Source of the DNA: JAJECS01 sp965198185
GTDB lineage: Bacteria; Chloroflexota; UBA11872
DNA length: 64,000 bases
Direction of reading: 5' to 3'
Assembly (NCBI GenBank): GCA_965198185.1
Contig: CBDAOU010000001.1
Span: 372,001 to 436,000 of the forward strand
How positions within the stretch are numbered: position 1 is the stretch's first letter; every line of letters starts with the position of its first letter. This document shows, piece by piece, positions 37,148-45,656 of the stretch. The notes under the pieces were generated by a model. The model had not been told where the DNA came from, did no database searches, and saw nothing but the letters and a program-made list of their open reading frames with translations. Made by a program: the position numbers and the translations under genes.

Positions 37148-37922
37148 CGACGACGCCTCCCAGATATGCCTCCAGCACTTGCGGATCGCGCTGGATCTGC
37201 CGCGGCGATCCCTCGGCGATGACCGCGCCGTTGGCCATGACGATGACCGGGTTGCAGAGACGCGTGACGAGGTCCATGTCGTGCTCGATGAGCAGAAACG
37301 TGACGCCGCGCTCGGCGCTCGCCCGCTGGATGTTGTCCGCCAGCGAGTTGAGGAGGGTGCGGTTAACACCGGCGCCCGGTTCGTCCAGCAACACCAGCCG
37401 CGGCTCCGCCATCAGCGTCCGGGCAAGCTCCAGCAGCTTCTTTTGGCCAGTCGAGAGGTTGCCGGCGTATTCGTCGGCCAGGTGCGCAAGCTTGACGAAC
37501 TCCAGCACCTCCAGCGCCTTGGCCTCGATGCGGCGCTCCTCGCGCGCGACGGTCCAGGGCGTGAGCCAGGAGGCCCAGACGCGTTCACCGCTCTGGTTCG
37601 CGGGCACGACCGCCAGGTTTTCGAGCACCGTCAGCCGCTGGAACTCTCGCGGGATCTGAAACGTGCGCATGATGCCGAGCGCAAAGGTCTGATGCATCCT
37701 TAGTCCGCTGATGTCGCGACCGTCGCAGAGAATCTGGCCACTCGTGAGCGGCAGCGCCCCCGAGATGAGATTGAACAGCGTCGTCTTGCCCGCCCCGTTG
37801 GGACCGATGAGCCCGGTGATGGTGCCGGGCATGACCTCGAAGGAGCAGTGGTCCACGGCGCGGACGCCGCCGAAGTCCTTGACGACGTTGCGGACTTTGA
37901 GCAGTGGTGCGGTTGTCGTCAC
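37134..37922 (-). CDS. livG: Branched-chain amino-acid ABC transporter ATPase LivG
   Basis: The 262-residue ATPase has Walker A GPNGAGKTT, the LivG-specific segment GIMRTFQIPREFQRLTVLEN, signature NLSTGQKKLLELARTL, Walker B LVLLDEPGAGVN and the EHDMDLV switch. GTG 37920-37922 (MTTTAPLLKVRNV) has GGAG six bases upstream and gives a family-like N-terminus; a longer frame reaches 37997. First gene of the livGFHM operon. Confidence 0.91.
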   Translation of the reverse strand: MTTTAPLLKVRNVVKDFGGVRAVDHCSFEVMPGTITGLIGPNGAGKTTLFNLISGALPLTSGQILCDGRDISGLRMHQTFALGIMRTFQIPREFQRLTVLENLAVVPANQSGERVWASWLTPWTVAREERRIEAKALEVLEFVKLAHLADEYAGNLSTGQKKLLELARTLMAEPRLVLLDEPGAGVNRTLLNSLADNIQRASAERGVTFLLIEHDMDLVTRLCNPVIVMANGAVIAEGSPRQIQRDPQVLEAYLGGVVGGAA

Positions 37923-38380
37923 GTCGACTCCGGCGATGCGTGGTTGGGGTGAGATATACGCGAGGCGCTCGACGAAGGCAAGCTCCCGCCGCACCAACCC
38001 TAGAAGGAGATGGGCGTCTGGAGGATCGCCGCCGCGTCCTCCTCAACCGCATCGCGTGAGGTTAATCGGGCATCGATAAGGAATTAACCCAACGTCTATG
38101 GCTAGTCAAGACCCCGCCTTAACCAGCGTGTGTAGGTTCTTGCTTGAGTCTAGATTGGTCGGCCTGTTTTGACGATAGACAGAACTGTCTTTGACCTGTG
38201 GCTCGGCGCTCTGTAGGTCCATTTTGGACGATAGAAAGAACCACTGAGTCCGATTTGGACGCTCGACGGCACCAAGTTCGAGAGGCGCATTGGCAGCCTG
38301 CGAATTCACACCCATCGTGATGCGTCGGGGAGGAGGATTCCAAGTGCCTTCAGGGGTGCCGCTGCTGTTCCTTGGCCACT
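37923..38380. other. Non-coding boundary of the low-GC islet, with short repeats
   Basis: These 458 bases lie upstream of livG and downstream of the PLD-ATPase gene. Base composition falls visibly from about 38080. Two related motifs, GTTTTGACGATAGACAGAAC (38166) and ATTTTGGACGATAGAAAGAAC (38221), form an imperfect direct repeat ~55 bases apart. They include GTCC/GGAC arms and an AGACAG-AA-CTGTCT palindrome at 38177-38190. Short frames here do not look like proteins. Confidence 0.5.
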
Positions 38381-40399
38381 TTAGATCCAAAACCGCCACC
38401 ACGAGCGGGTAGGCCCCAAGCGCCTTCCAAGGAAGGCCTCCAGACTGTTGCGGTTCAACACTGTTCTGTTGCCGCTACTCGCATCTTCATCGATGAGAGT
38501 GGATGGGACATCCTCCCAGTCGAAGCCACGCCTCCCAAAAGCATCCCGCGGTTCCCAGACGATTATCCTGCTGCCGTCAACGGTCCAGCCGCTGGAGGCC
38601 TCACCTTCGGTTTTGCCGTAGGCTGATTTCCTGACTACACCCAAGAGGCGAGCCTTGACTCGATCATATCGCTTCTCCGCGTAGCCGACCCAGGTTACCC
38701 TCTGGCACCAGATTGGTGGAGCGCCGACAGTATTCTCCGTCAGAATGTCGGCTAGGACTTCTGATGAAAGGGCTAGCCAGTCGTCGGGGAGACGTTCTGC
38801 GTCGATCCGGCTCATAACCTCAACTAGGTACCGCCTATACAAATGGCCCGTCAGGCCACGTCGTATCTCCTGCACACGGCCCTGAAGACGTTGGCGTAAC
38901 TCTTCAGCATGGGCGGGCAAGGCAGTCGTCGTATATACCATCATGCTCCGCTTAACTATCTCGTCGGGAAACGATTGAGGCTCCGCGTTCATGGACAGAA
39001 TGAACCCGGGGTACTCGGAGACGGCTGGCTGCAACTCGTCCTTGATCATGTCCCGGCCGTGACGATTGAACGCGGTTCGTCCAATATCATCGAACACGAC
39101 GGGGAAGCGCTTGTAGCCGTGCTGTAATCCACGCAGCTGGGCCGTGGTGAAGCTCCGCTTGTCCAGCGTATGCGCAAAACCAAACATAGAGGTCATCAGA
39201 GTATCTACAAGGCTGGTCTTGCCGCAGTTGGACTTGCCAAACACTATGGCGAATGAGGGGTAACGAATGACGTCGCTGTCCTGCAGTAGGGCAAGGGAGC
39301 GAAGGTCACACAAGAAAGGCGAGAAGTACAGCCAGGACATCAACGTGAAGTAGTCGTGCTGAAGTCTCGTAACGTTCCCCTCGAAGGCACCTTCGTAGTT
39401 CCTAAAGTAGTCGAACAGGAGCTCCGAATCACGCCTAACCAGCGAGCCATCCCACTCCAGTGAGAACGGCTCACCGGACAGCAAAGAAGTGTGATTTATC
39501 CTGTCGATGGAAAGGTAGCGACTGTCCGCCTCCTCAACGGACTTGACCAAGCGTATCCGGCTTATTTCCCGCTTGATTTCGGGAGTAATCGTCTGTCTAC
39601 CGTTGCGAACGGCCGGTAGAGCACCAGATAGGCGCGGCCCCAACACGGCTGCGATCTTCTCGATACGCTCAATCTGCACCGGAGAAGACATCTGTGATTC
39701 TGAGGTTGTTGGTGCTTGGATGACGACCGTTCCATCTTCCGACATGATGGGGGTAGCGGAAACCTCTATCTCTGCATTGGTTATGCGCTCTTCCGGCAGC
39801 GGCACTTCGTCCGAAGCGGCGTCCCTGATTTCATCGAACATCCGATTGTAGTGGTTCCATGCTGCCTCGTCGTTGTCAAAGACGACCAGGGTTTCGGGCT
39901 GGTTCCCCGAGAAGGCTTGTTCGGACAGATTGGCGGAGCCGATGACTACACGCCTGCGTCCGTCCCTCCCCGAAAGAAGGTAGAGCTTTGCGTGGGCAAT
40001 TGACTTTCTCAGGACTCTGAAATGGGCCTGGCCGGCATGAACCTTTTCGAGAATGCGGATGTGCCGTTCGTCCTTCAGTCCCATGATGGCAGCCCGGGTG
40101 TCCCCGACCACTACCTTCTGAAATGCAAGGATGCTCCTAATCTCGCGCAGCGTCCCTTCGTATCCAAACACGCACTCGAAGGTCTCGAATGAATAGTTGT
40201 CCAACATCCTGACGATGGCGTTCGTGCTTGCAGAGTATGTGAGGACCCGCAGGCTGGAATAACCTTCGAATAAAGCCCAGCTGAACTTTCTCTCACCTGC
40301 GAAGCTGGCGCGAACTACTCGTAGGCCGGTTCCGTCGTCTAATTCGAATGCCGATTGGCTGTCGGATTCTCCATTCGCTCCCGGCGATGATGGATTCAT
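38381..40399 (-). CDS. Phospholipase-D-like nuclease domain fused to an SF3-like P-loop ATPase
   Basis: The 672-residue protein has an N-terminal PLD domain with one HKD-type motif: His136-x-Lys138 (HAKLYLL) followed by IGSANLSEQAFSGNQPE (about 153-168). A Ser/Thr-rich linker leads to a P-loop NTPase with Walker A GKSNCGKTS (388-396), Walker B VVFDDIG (434-440), a sensor-1-like LSMNAEPQSFPDE and an Arg-finger candidate KRSMMVY. This layout resembles superfamily-3/viral-type helicase cores. A ~150-residue C-terminal domain follows. Base composition and codon use are unlike the neighbours. A ThiF-like remnant lies just upstream on the same strand. I know no named family with exactly this architecture; a DNA-targeting defence effector is an inference. 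Confidence 0.8.
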   Translation of the reverse strand: MNPSSPGANGESDSQSAFELDDGTGLRVVRASFAGERKFSWALFEGYSSLRVLTYSASTNAIVRMLDNYSFETFECVFGYEGTLREIRSILAFQKVVVGDTRAAIMGLKDERHIRILEKVHAGQAHFRVLRKSIAHAKLYLLSGRDGRRRVVIGSANLSEQAFSGNQPETLVVFDNDEAAWNHYNRMFDEIRDAASDEVPLPEERITNAEIEVSATPIMSEDGTVVIQAPTTSESQMSSPVQIERIEKIAAVLGPRLSGALPAVRNGRQTITPEIKREISRIRLVKSVEEADSRYLSIDRINHTSLLSGEPFSLEWDGSLVRRDSELLFDYFRNYEGAFEGNVTRLQHDYFTLMSWLYFSPFLCDLRSLALLQDSDVIRYPSFAIVFGKSNCGKTSLVDTLMTSMFGFAHTLDKRSFTTAQLRGLQHGYKRFPVVFDDIGRTAFNRHGRDMIKDELQPAVSEYPGFILSMNAEPQSFPDEIVKRSMMVYTTTALPAHAEELRQRLQGRVQEIRRGLTGHLYRRYLVEVMSRIDAERLPDDWLALSSEVLADILTENTVGAPPIWCQRVTWVGYAEKRYDRVKARLLGVVRKSAYGKTEGEASSGWTVDGSRIIVWEPRDAFGRRGFDWEDVPSTLIDEDASSGNRTVLNRNSLEAFLGRRLGPTRSWWRFWI

Positions 40400-40498
40400 T
40401 TGGCTCCCCCGTGTATAGCTTGAAGGCGGGTGAAGTTCGGTTGCTGTGGTTCCGCGGACGATCCGCGCGCCAATGCGGTAGGCCTAGCACGCTCGCCG

Positions 40499-41317
40499 TC
40501 AGACCCGCTGGTGATGCTCTTGGTCAATCCTGCCGACATGATCAAAATGAGGATCTGGAATACTTCGGTAGACATCAAGCACCTCGTCGGCAAGATCAAA
40601 CCGTTCAGTCAAGATGTCTATTGCGGCTTGAGTGATTAGGGAAGCGCATGCTGCGACTGCTGTGGGTGGCGCGTTGTTGACTGGCACCGAGCATCCCAGT
40701 TGAGGGGCCGATGGTTCCTCGCTATCGTCCCCAGCGGGAATAGCTGGATAGTGCGTTAGGTCCCCACGCTGGTTAATCGGTGTATCGCTAGGCAACGCCT
40801 GCCGCTGCACCCGGCCAATGGGGCCGCCTCGATATAACGCTCCTGAGACAAGAGGCTTGTCCATGTCCTTTGTGATCATAGCTAACGAGAGAGTCAGAGC
40901 TTCACTGCCTGTCGTATCTATGACGATGTTGGCGTCTCCTACACGCTCCCTTACTTGGCTTGGCGTGCGAGGGGATTCCTGGACGCCGTTGACTTCGGTC
41001 CAGGGTGCATGGCCCTTGACCACGGCCCTGACCGCCTGCACCTTGGATGCGCCCACCTAGTCGTAGCCAGCCACGTGTCTCACCACGTTGCCAGGTAACA
41101 GGACGTCGGGATCGACGATGTCCAGGAACCTCAACCCGCTTTCGGCAAGAAGGGTCGCCGTGTGCCCACCCAGAGCCCCTGCCCCGAACAAAACTGCCTT
41201 GCGAGTATGTAGGATCGGGGCGTCGGGTCCTGCCCGTAGAACAAGGCTGTGCTCATCGTTGGGCCCTGGTTGCATCGCGAATGCCTCCACTTGATCTCCC
41301 GTTCCTTTGCACGCCAT
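40499..41317 (-). pseudogene. ThiF/E1-like adenylyltransferase remnant with in-frame amber codon
   Basis: Read from ATG 41317, the frame gives MACKGTGDQVEAF, then the E1 nucleotide-binding core: RKAVLFGAGALGGHTATLLAESG, DIVDPDVLLPGNVVRH. It stops at TAG (41057-41059) directly after VAGYD and continues in the same frame as VGASKVQAVRAV, IVIDTTGSEA and a C-terminal part ending HFDHVGRIDQEHHQRV. Only the amber codon separates the halves. The N-terminal region expected of E2-E1 or longer ThiF proteins is missing, and the frame runs straight into the tRNA-Val gene, suggesting 5' truncation. The second half could restart at GTG 41056. Upstream of the PLD-ATPase on the same strand. Confidence 0.75.
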
Positions 41318-41374
41318 CACTAACAGGTCTGTTCGACCGTACCGTGGGGACCAAAACGCGGTTCGAATCTTAGA

Positions 41375-41451
41375 TGGTGGGCGCGAGGGGACTCGAACCT
41401 CTGACCTCCACGATGTCAACGTGGCGCTCTAACCAGCTGAGCTACGCGCCC
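41375..41451 (-). tRNA. tRNA-Val(GAC)
   Basis: The minus strand gives a full cloverleaf. The acceptor arm is GGGCGCG/CGCGCCC, the D-arm contains AGCTCAGCTGGTTAGAGC, the anticodon stem is CCACG/CGTGG with loop TTGACAT (anticodon GAC) and the T-arm has GGTTCGAGTCC. CCA is encoded (TGG at 41375-41377 on the + strand). Its 3' end abuts the low-GC islet, the usual side for tRNA-targeted integration. Confidence 0.93.
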
Positions 41452-41645
41452 GCGGCTCGGCTCGACCCGCGTGGTGGCGTCAGCATACTTCAGCGGCCTG
41501 CGGCGTCCCTGCTGCGGGCGGTGGGTAACTCTGCTTACTTCGGCATGCGTCCGGCGGAAGCGTTCTTGCCGAGCACCCTCACTCCCTGGTGAAGCCAGGG
41601 CCGGGCTGAAACCTCCAAGAGGCTTTTCCTGACCCTGGAGAGGCG

Positions 41646-41664
41646 GGCGGGTCTGAGACCCGCC
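41646..41664. repeat. Perfect hairpin in the gap before the IS110 remnant
   Basis: GGCGGGTC-TGA-GACCCGCC forms an 8-base-pair stem. It lies in the ~410-base stretch 41452-41860, between tRNA-Val and the transposase remnant. No intact gene is visible there; the stretch may include the decayed left end of the insertion sequence. Confidence 0.6.
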
Positions 41665-41869
41665 CCTTGTATGTTGCGAGTCCCGCGGATTGTCCGCGGG
41701 GAAGCACCGGGCCGGGACAGACCGCAGGTCCCAAGAGACCGTCGGTACGTCCCGGCCCGCGCTGGTCCAGAGGCACCGTTGCCACGCGAGCCCGCATCCA
41801 AGGTTGGGCGGGAGGCCAGCGGCGGAGGGTACCGAAGTGTCCCAACCCCCGTATCTCGGCTGGACGTCG

Positions 41870-42740
41870 CCCGCGCATGGATGTTGCGTGCCACCCCACG
41901 CAGGACGCGTGGCGGATCGCCGCGCTGGTGCGCCGCGCGAGCCGCTGCAGCCCACCCGGATCGTGCTGGAAGCCAGTGGCGGCTACGAGCGGGCGGTCGA
42001 CGCCGCGCTCATCGCGGCCGGGCTGCCGGCGGTGGTGGTCAATCCGCGGCAGGTGCGCGACTTCGCCCGCAGCCGCAACATCTTGGCCAAAACCGACCGC
42101 CTCGACGCCTGGGTGCTGGCGCGATTCGGGCCGAGGTCCAGCCGCCGGTGCTCCGCGCCCAGATGCCGCCACCCTCGATCTGCACGCCCTGGTCACCCGG
42201 CGGCGCCAACTCCTGGCCATGCGCGTGGCCGAGCAGCAGCGCCGGCCCCAGACCCCACCGGCCCTCCGCGCCAACCTCGACGCCCACCTGGCCTGGCTGA
42301 CCGACCACCTGGCCGACCTCGAGGCGCAGATCGCTGCCGCCATCCAGGCCGAGCCGCACCTGCGTGCCCGCGCCGCCTGGCTCCGCATCCCCGGCATCGG
42401 CGGTCGCCTGCCACACGCTGCTCGCCGAGCTGCCCGAGCTGGGCACCCTCAACCGCCACCAGATCGCCGCCCTCGTCGGCGTGGCCCCCTTCAACCGCGA
42501 CAGCGGCAGGTGGCGCGGGCGCCGCTCGGTCTGGGGTGGGCGTGCCTCGGTCCGCGCCGCGCTGTATATGGCCGCCCTCGCCGCCAGTCGGGCCAACCCC
42601 AGCCTGCGCGCCTTCTATCAGCGCCTCCTCGCGGCCGGCAAGCCCAAGCTCGTGGCCCTCACCGCCTGCACGCGCAAGCTCCTCGTGCTCTGCAATGCCC
42701 TGTGCAAACAGCAGGCATGTGGGACCCGACCATGGGCTAA
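41870..42740 (+). pseudogene. IS110-family transposase, degraded across several reading frames
   Basis: Fragments of one IS110-type transposase lie in successive frames. First comes RLDVARAWM / MDVACHPTQDAWRIA. Then TRIVLEASGGYERAVDAAL through NPRQVRDFARSRNILAKTDRLDAWVLARF (the DEDD RuvC-like half). Next is LDLHALVTRRRQLLAMRVAEQ through RAAWLRIPGIGG. Last is TLLAELPELGTLNRHQIAALVG, GVAPFNRDSGRW and SVRAALYMAALAASR (Transposase_20 half). At least three frame changes (near 42130, 42160 and 42405) separate them, so no active product is expected. Ends with inverted repeats were not identified, as is normal for IS110. Confidence 0.85.
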
Positions 42741-42798
42741 CCCGACGCCAAACGCGGCTACCCCGCAGCCACCGCGCCTTCAGGTTCGACCGGACTGG

Positions 42799-42816
42799 AT
42801 TCCGGCGCGCCGGAAT
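42799..42816. repeat. Perfect 18-base palindrome, dispersed REP-like unit
   Basis: ATTCCGGCGCGCCGGAAT is fully self-complementary and is followed by GACGGAGGGGTTACG. A related unit (GGATTCCGGC...CGGGAATGACGGAGGGTTACG) occurs at 48959-49018 before glmS. Both lie in intergenic DNA. Confidence 0.6.
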
Positions 42817-42962
42817 GACGGAGGGGTTACGCAAGGGTCTTATCGAGGGCGAGGGGACCGGACCACCGCGGCCCGGGAAAACGTCCGGCGCTGACCGAAG
42901 TGACCCACCACCCTAGGCGCGCGGCGCATACTTGGGACGCCCGCGAGCGGGAATCTGCACGC

Positions 42963-43994
42963 ATGACGACACGCGACCCGGTGCCGGTGTCGGTGGCCGA
43001 TCTGCGGCGGCGGATTGCGGTCCTGCCGCGCTTTCACCTCACCGATCTGCCCACGCCGTTCGAGGAGCTGACCAATCTGCGGGAGGCCATCGGCGGGCCG
43101 CGGGTGTTCATCAAGCGCGACGACCTGACGCACAGCGCCCTGGGCGGCAACAAGAACCGCAAGTTCGAGTTCGAGGTGGCCGATGCGCTGCAGCAAGGGT
43201 GCGACGTGATCGTGTGGGGCGGCGGCGTGCGGCAGTCCAACCATGCGCGCCAGTGCGCGGCGGCGGCGCGCAAGGCCGGTCTGGACGTGGTGCTGGTGCT
43301 GAATCGCGGCATCCACGGCGACGACCGGCAGGGCAACCGGCTGCTCACCGAGCTGCTGGGCGCCGACGTGCGGCAGGTGGACAGCGACGAGATGTTCGGC
43401 GTGGAGGCGGAGGTCGATCGGGTCGAGCGGGAGCTTGAGGCCCAAGGCCGCCGTCCCTACATCGTCCGCTACGGCCCGCTCACCGCCGTGGGTTATGTCG
43501 AGTGCCTGATCGAGACGGTGGAGCAAGCGGCCGAGCGCGGCGTCTCCCTCAGCCATGTCTACGTCGCGTCCGGTGGCGGCACGCAGGCCGGGCTGGAGCT
43601 TGGGGTGCATGCGCTTGGCCTGGACCTTGAGATCCGGGGATTCACGCCGCTGCGGGTGCCCGGCGGCCGCGCGCCCGAGCAGGCCCGGATGGCGAATATG
43701 ACGGCGGAGCTTCTGGGGCTGGACCTGACGCTCGATCCGGCGGAGATCTCGAACTCGGACGCGTACATGGGGCCGACCTATGCGGCGGCGACGCCCGACG
43801 GCATCGAGGCGATCAAGCTGCTGGCTCGCACCGAGGGCGTGTTCCTGGAGCCGGTCTACACGGCCAAGGCCTTCGCCGCGCTGCTCGACGACGTGCGCAG
43901 CGGCGCGCTGACCGAGCAGGACGCCGTGGCGTTCATGCACACCGGCGGCACCCCGCTGATCTTCGCCTACGCCGAGGAGCTCAGCGCCGACTAG
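42963..43994 (+). CDS. PLP-dependent D-cysteine desulfhydrase / ACC deaminase-family enzyme
   Basis: The 343-residue fold-type II PLP enzyme has its PLP lysine at K64 in LGGNKNRKFEF. VIVWGGGVRQSNHARQCAAAA corresponds to the Ser/Asn substrate-binding loop, and VASGGGTQAGLELG is the phosphate-binding glycine loop. The C-terminal segment is FMHTGGTPLIFAY. D-cysteine desulfhydrase, ACC deaminase and L-cysteate lyase share this fold and cannot be told apart here. ATG 42963 is chosen; a longer frame from 42900 has no site. It is intact although its neighbours on both sides are broken. Confidence 0.9.
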   Translation: MTTRDPVPVSVADLRRRIAVLPRFHLTDLPTPFEELTNLREAIGGPRVFIKRDDLTHSALGGNKNRKFEFEVADALQQGCDVIVWGGGVRQSNHARQCAAAARKAGLDVVLVLNRGIHGDDRQGNRLLTELLGADVRQVDSDEMFGVEAEVDRVERELEAQGRRPYIVRYGPLTAVGYVECLIETVEQAAERGVSLSHVYVASGGGTQAGLELGVHALGLDLEIRGFTPLRVPGGRAPEQARMANMTAELLGLDLTLDPAEISNSDAYMGPTYAAATPDGIEAIKLLARTEGVFLEPVYTAKAFAALLDDVRSGALTEQDAVAFMHTGGTPLIFAYAEELSAD

Positions 43995-44073
43995 GGCGCC
44001 GCCGGATCGGGGGGCATGTCGGCGCCGACCGTGTTCGGCGCGCGCGTGACGCGGCCCTCACCCTCAGGGAACC

Positions 44074-44192
44074 TCTCAACAATCAAGGATGCCTTGGCCC
44101 ACATGTGCCCCAATCCGTTCGGTAGCCCCTTCGACAAGCTCAGGGCGAACGGATTGGGGCAGCTTCCATCGACTTATTCAGACTTTCCTTGG
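44074..44192. repeat. Palindromic MITE-like element
   Basis: The inner arms GCCCCAATCCGTTCG and CGAACGGATTGGGGC (44107-44160) surround CCTTCGACAAGCTCAGGG. Imperfect outer ends AGGGAACCTCTCAACAAT and the reverse complement of ATTCAGACTTTCCTT match those of the other copies. It is the only copy between tandem rather than convergent genes. Confidence 0.8.
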
Positions 44193-44443
44193 TTGACCGC
44201 CGCAGTACCATATGCCCGTTGCTGGGGATCCGCCGGCTCGCGGCCGGGTCTGCTCCAGGCGACGCAAGGCGATAGGGCGACGGGAGGCCGCGGCCCCTTT
44301 TCCAGGGGACGCGCCGCTCACGCGGGGATGGCAGCGCCCAACGCGAGGGAGCACGCCTTGCCGGAAGCAGCAGGAAGCGAGCCGCCACCACCCGTTCGCT
44401 CGCCTCAGGGCGGGCCGGGCGCGCATGAACGAGGCTGCCGACC
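44193..44443. other. Gap upstream of amt
   Basis: About 250 bases between the repeat element and the ammonium-transporter start. Short frames occur on both strands, but none is protein-like and no RNA gene is recognised. The amt promoter should lie here or within the repeat; no clear box is visible. Confidence 0.4.
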
Positions 44444-45656
44444 ATGAATCATGTGGATGTGGCGTGGATGCTGATCTGCTCCGCGCTGGTGCTGCTGATG
44501 ACGCCCGGACTGGCGCTGTTCTACGGCGGCCTGGCGCGCAGCAAGAACGCCGCCGCCACCGTGATGCACAGCTTCATGAGCATGGGCATCGTCGGGATCG
44601 TCTGGGTGCTCTGGGGTTATTCCCTGGCCTTCGGCCCTGACATCGGCCGCTTCATCGGCAGCCTTGAGTTCGTGGGCCTCAACCAGGTCAGCGCCAGCGA
44701 GCCCGGGCCCCACGCCGACAACATCCCCCATCAGACCTTCATGATCTTTCAGGGCATGTTCGCCATCATCGCCCCCGCCCTGATCACGGGCGCCTTTGCC
44801 GAGCGCATGAAGTTCAAGGCCTACGTGCTCTTCACCGTGCTCTGGGTCACCCTGGTCTACGCCCCCGTGGCCCACTGGGTCTGGGGCGGCGGCTGGATGC
44901 ACGCGATGGGCGCGCTGGACTTCGCCGGCGGCAACGTGGTGCACGTCAACACGGGCGTCGCCGCCCTGGCCGCCGCCGTGATCTTCGGTCGCCGCATCGG
45001 CTTCGGCTCCGACCCCATGGAGCCCCACAACATCCCCATGGTCGTCCTGGGCGCGGGCTTGCTCTGGTTCGGCTGGTTCGGCTTCAACGCCGGCTCCGCG
45101 CTGGCGGTCGGCGCCAGCGCCGTGAACGCCTTCGTGGTCACCAACATCGGCGCGGCCGCCGGCATCCTGGGATGGACGGCCGCGGCCTGGGTGTCGATCG
45201 CCGGCCGTCGGTCATCGGCGCGGCCTCGGGCGCCGTGGCCGGTCTGGTCGCCATCACGCCGGCCGCCGGCTTCGTCGGCCCCCTGCCCGCCATCCTCATC
45301 GGGCTCTTGGCCGGCATCTTCTGCTATCTGGCCGCGGAGTTGCTCAAGAAGCTGAGCTGGACGACTCGCTGTCCGTCTGGGGCGTCCATGGCGTCGGCGG
45401 CACCTGGGGCGCCCTGGCCACCGGCATCTTCGTCGGCATCGGCTTCGGCGGCATCGCGGCCTTCACCGAGGCCTCACGGCTCGAGCAGATCGGCATTCAG
45501 ATCGTCTCCATCCTCGCCACCTGGGCCTGGGCCTTCGTGGTGACGACGATCATCCTCTGGGCCATCAAGCTGACGGTCGGTCTGCGCGTGTCGGGCGACC
45601 AGGAAGCCGCCGGCCTGGACACCGCCGAGCATGGTGAGGTCGCCTACCGACTGTAG
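44444..45656 (+). pseudogene. amt: Ammonium transporter (Amt), interrupted by two single-base frameshifts
   Basis: Three consecutive frames encode one Amt of about 403 residues. The first frame (ATG 44444) runs from MNHVDVAWMLICSALVLLM through FYGGLARSKNAA, APVAHWVWGGGWM, VVHVNTGVAALAAA and GWFGFNAGSAL to AAWVS. The second gives RRPSVIGAASGAVAGLVAIT and FCYLAAELLKKL. The third gives ELDDSLSVWGVHGVGGTWG through EHGEVAYRL. Restoring one G at about 45194 (GTGTCGATCGC) and one at about 45353 (AAGCTGAGCTG) yields a complete protein, so either mutation or homopolymer errors explain it. The TAG stop coincides with the left end of a repeat element. Confidence 0.85.

Noticed and set aside
38160..38265. 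A CRISPR array
   Set aside because: Only two imperfect motif copies with no regular spacer or repeat length; no cas genes.
38106..38402. A 98-codon minus-strand frame in the islet boundary
   Set aside because: It overlaps the end of the PLD-ATPase gene and consists largely of the short repeats; no start site or protein-like pattern.
40348..40639. Short plus-strand frames between the PLD-ATPase and the ThiF remnant
   Set aside because: Antisense to the two genes, no ribosome-binding site, no motif.
41045..41060. tRNA-end duplication (att site) inside the ThiF remnant
   Set aside because: GGTGGGCGC is shared with the tRNA-Val end but is only nine bases long and in the opposite orientation.
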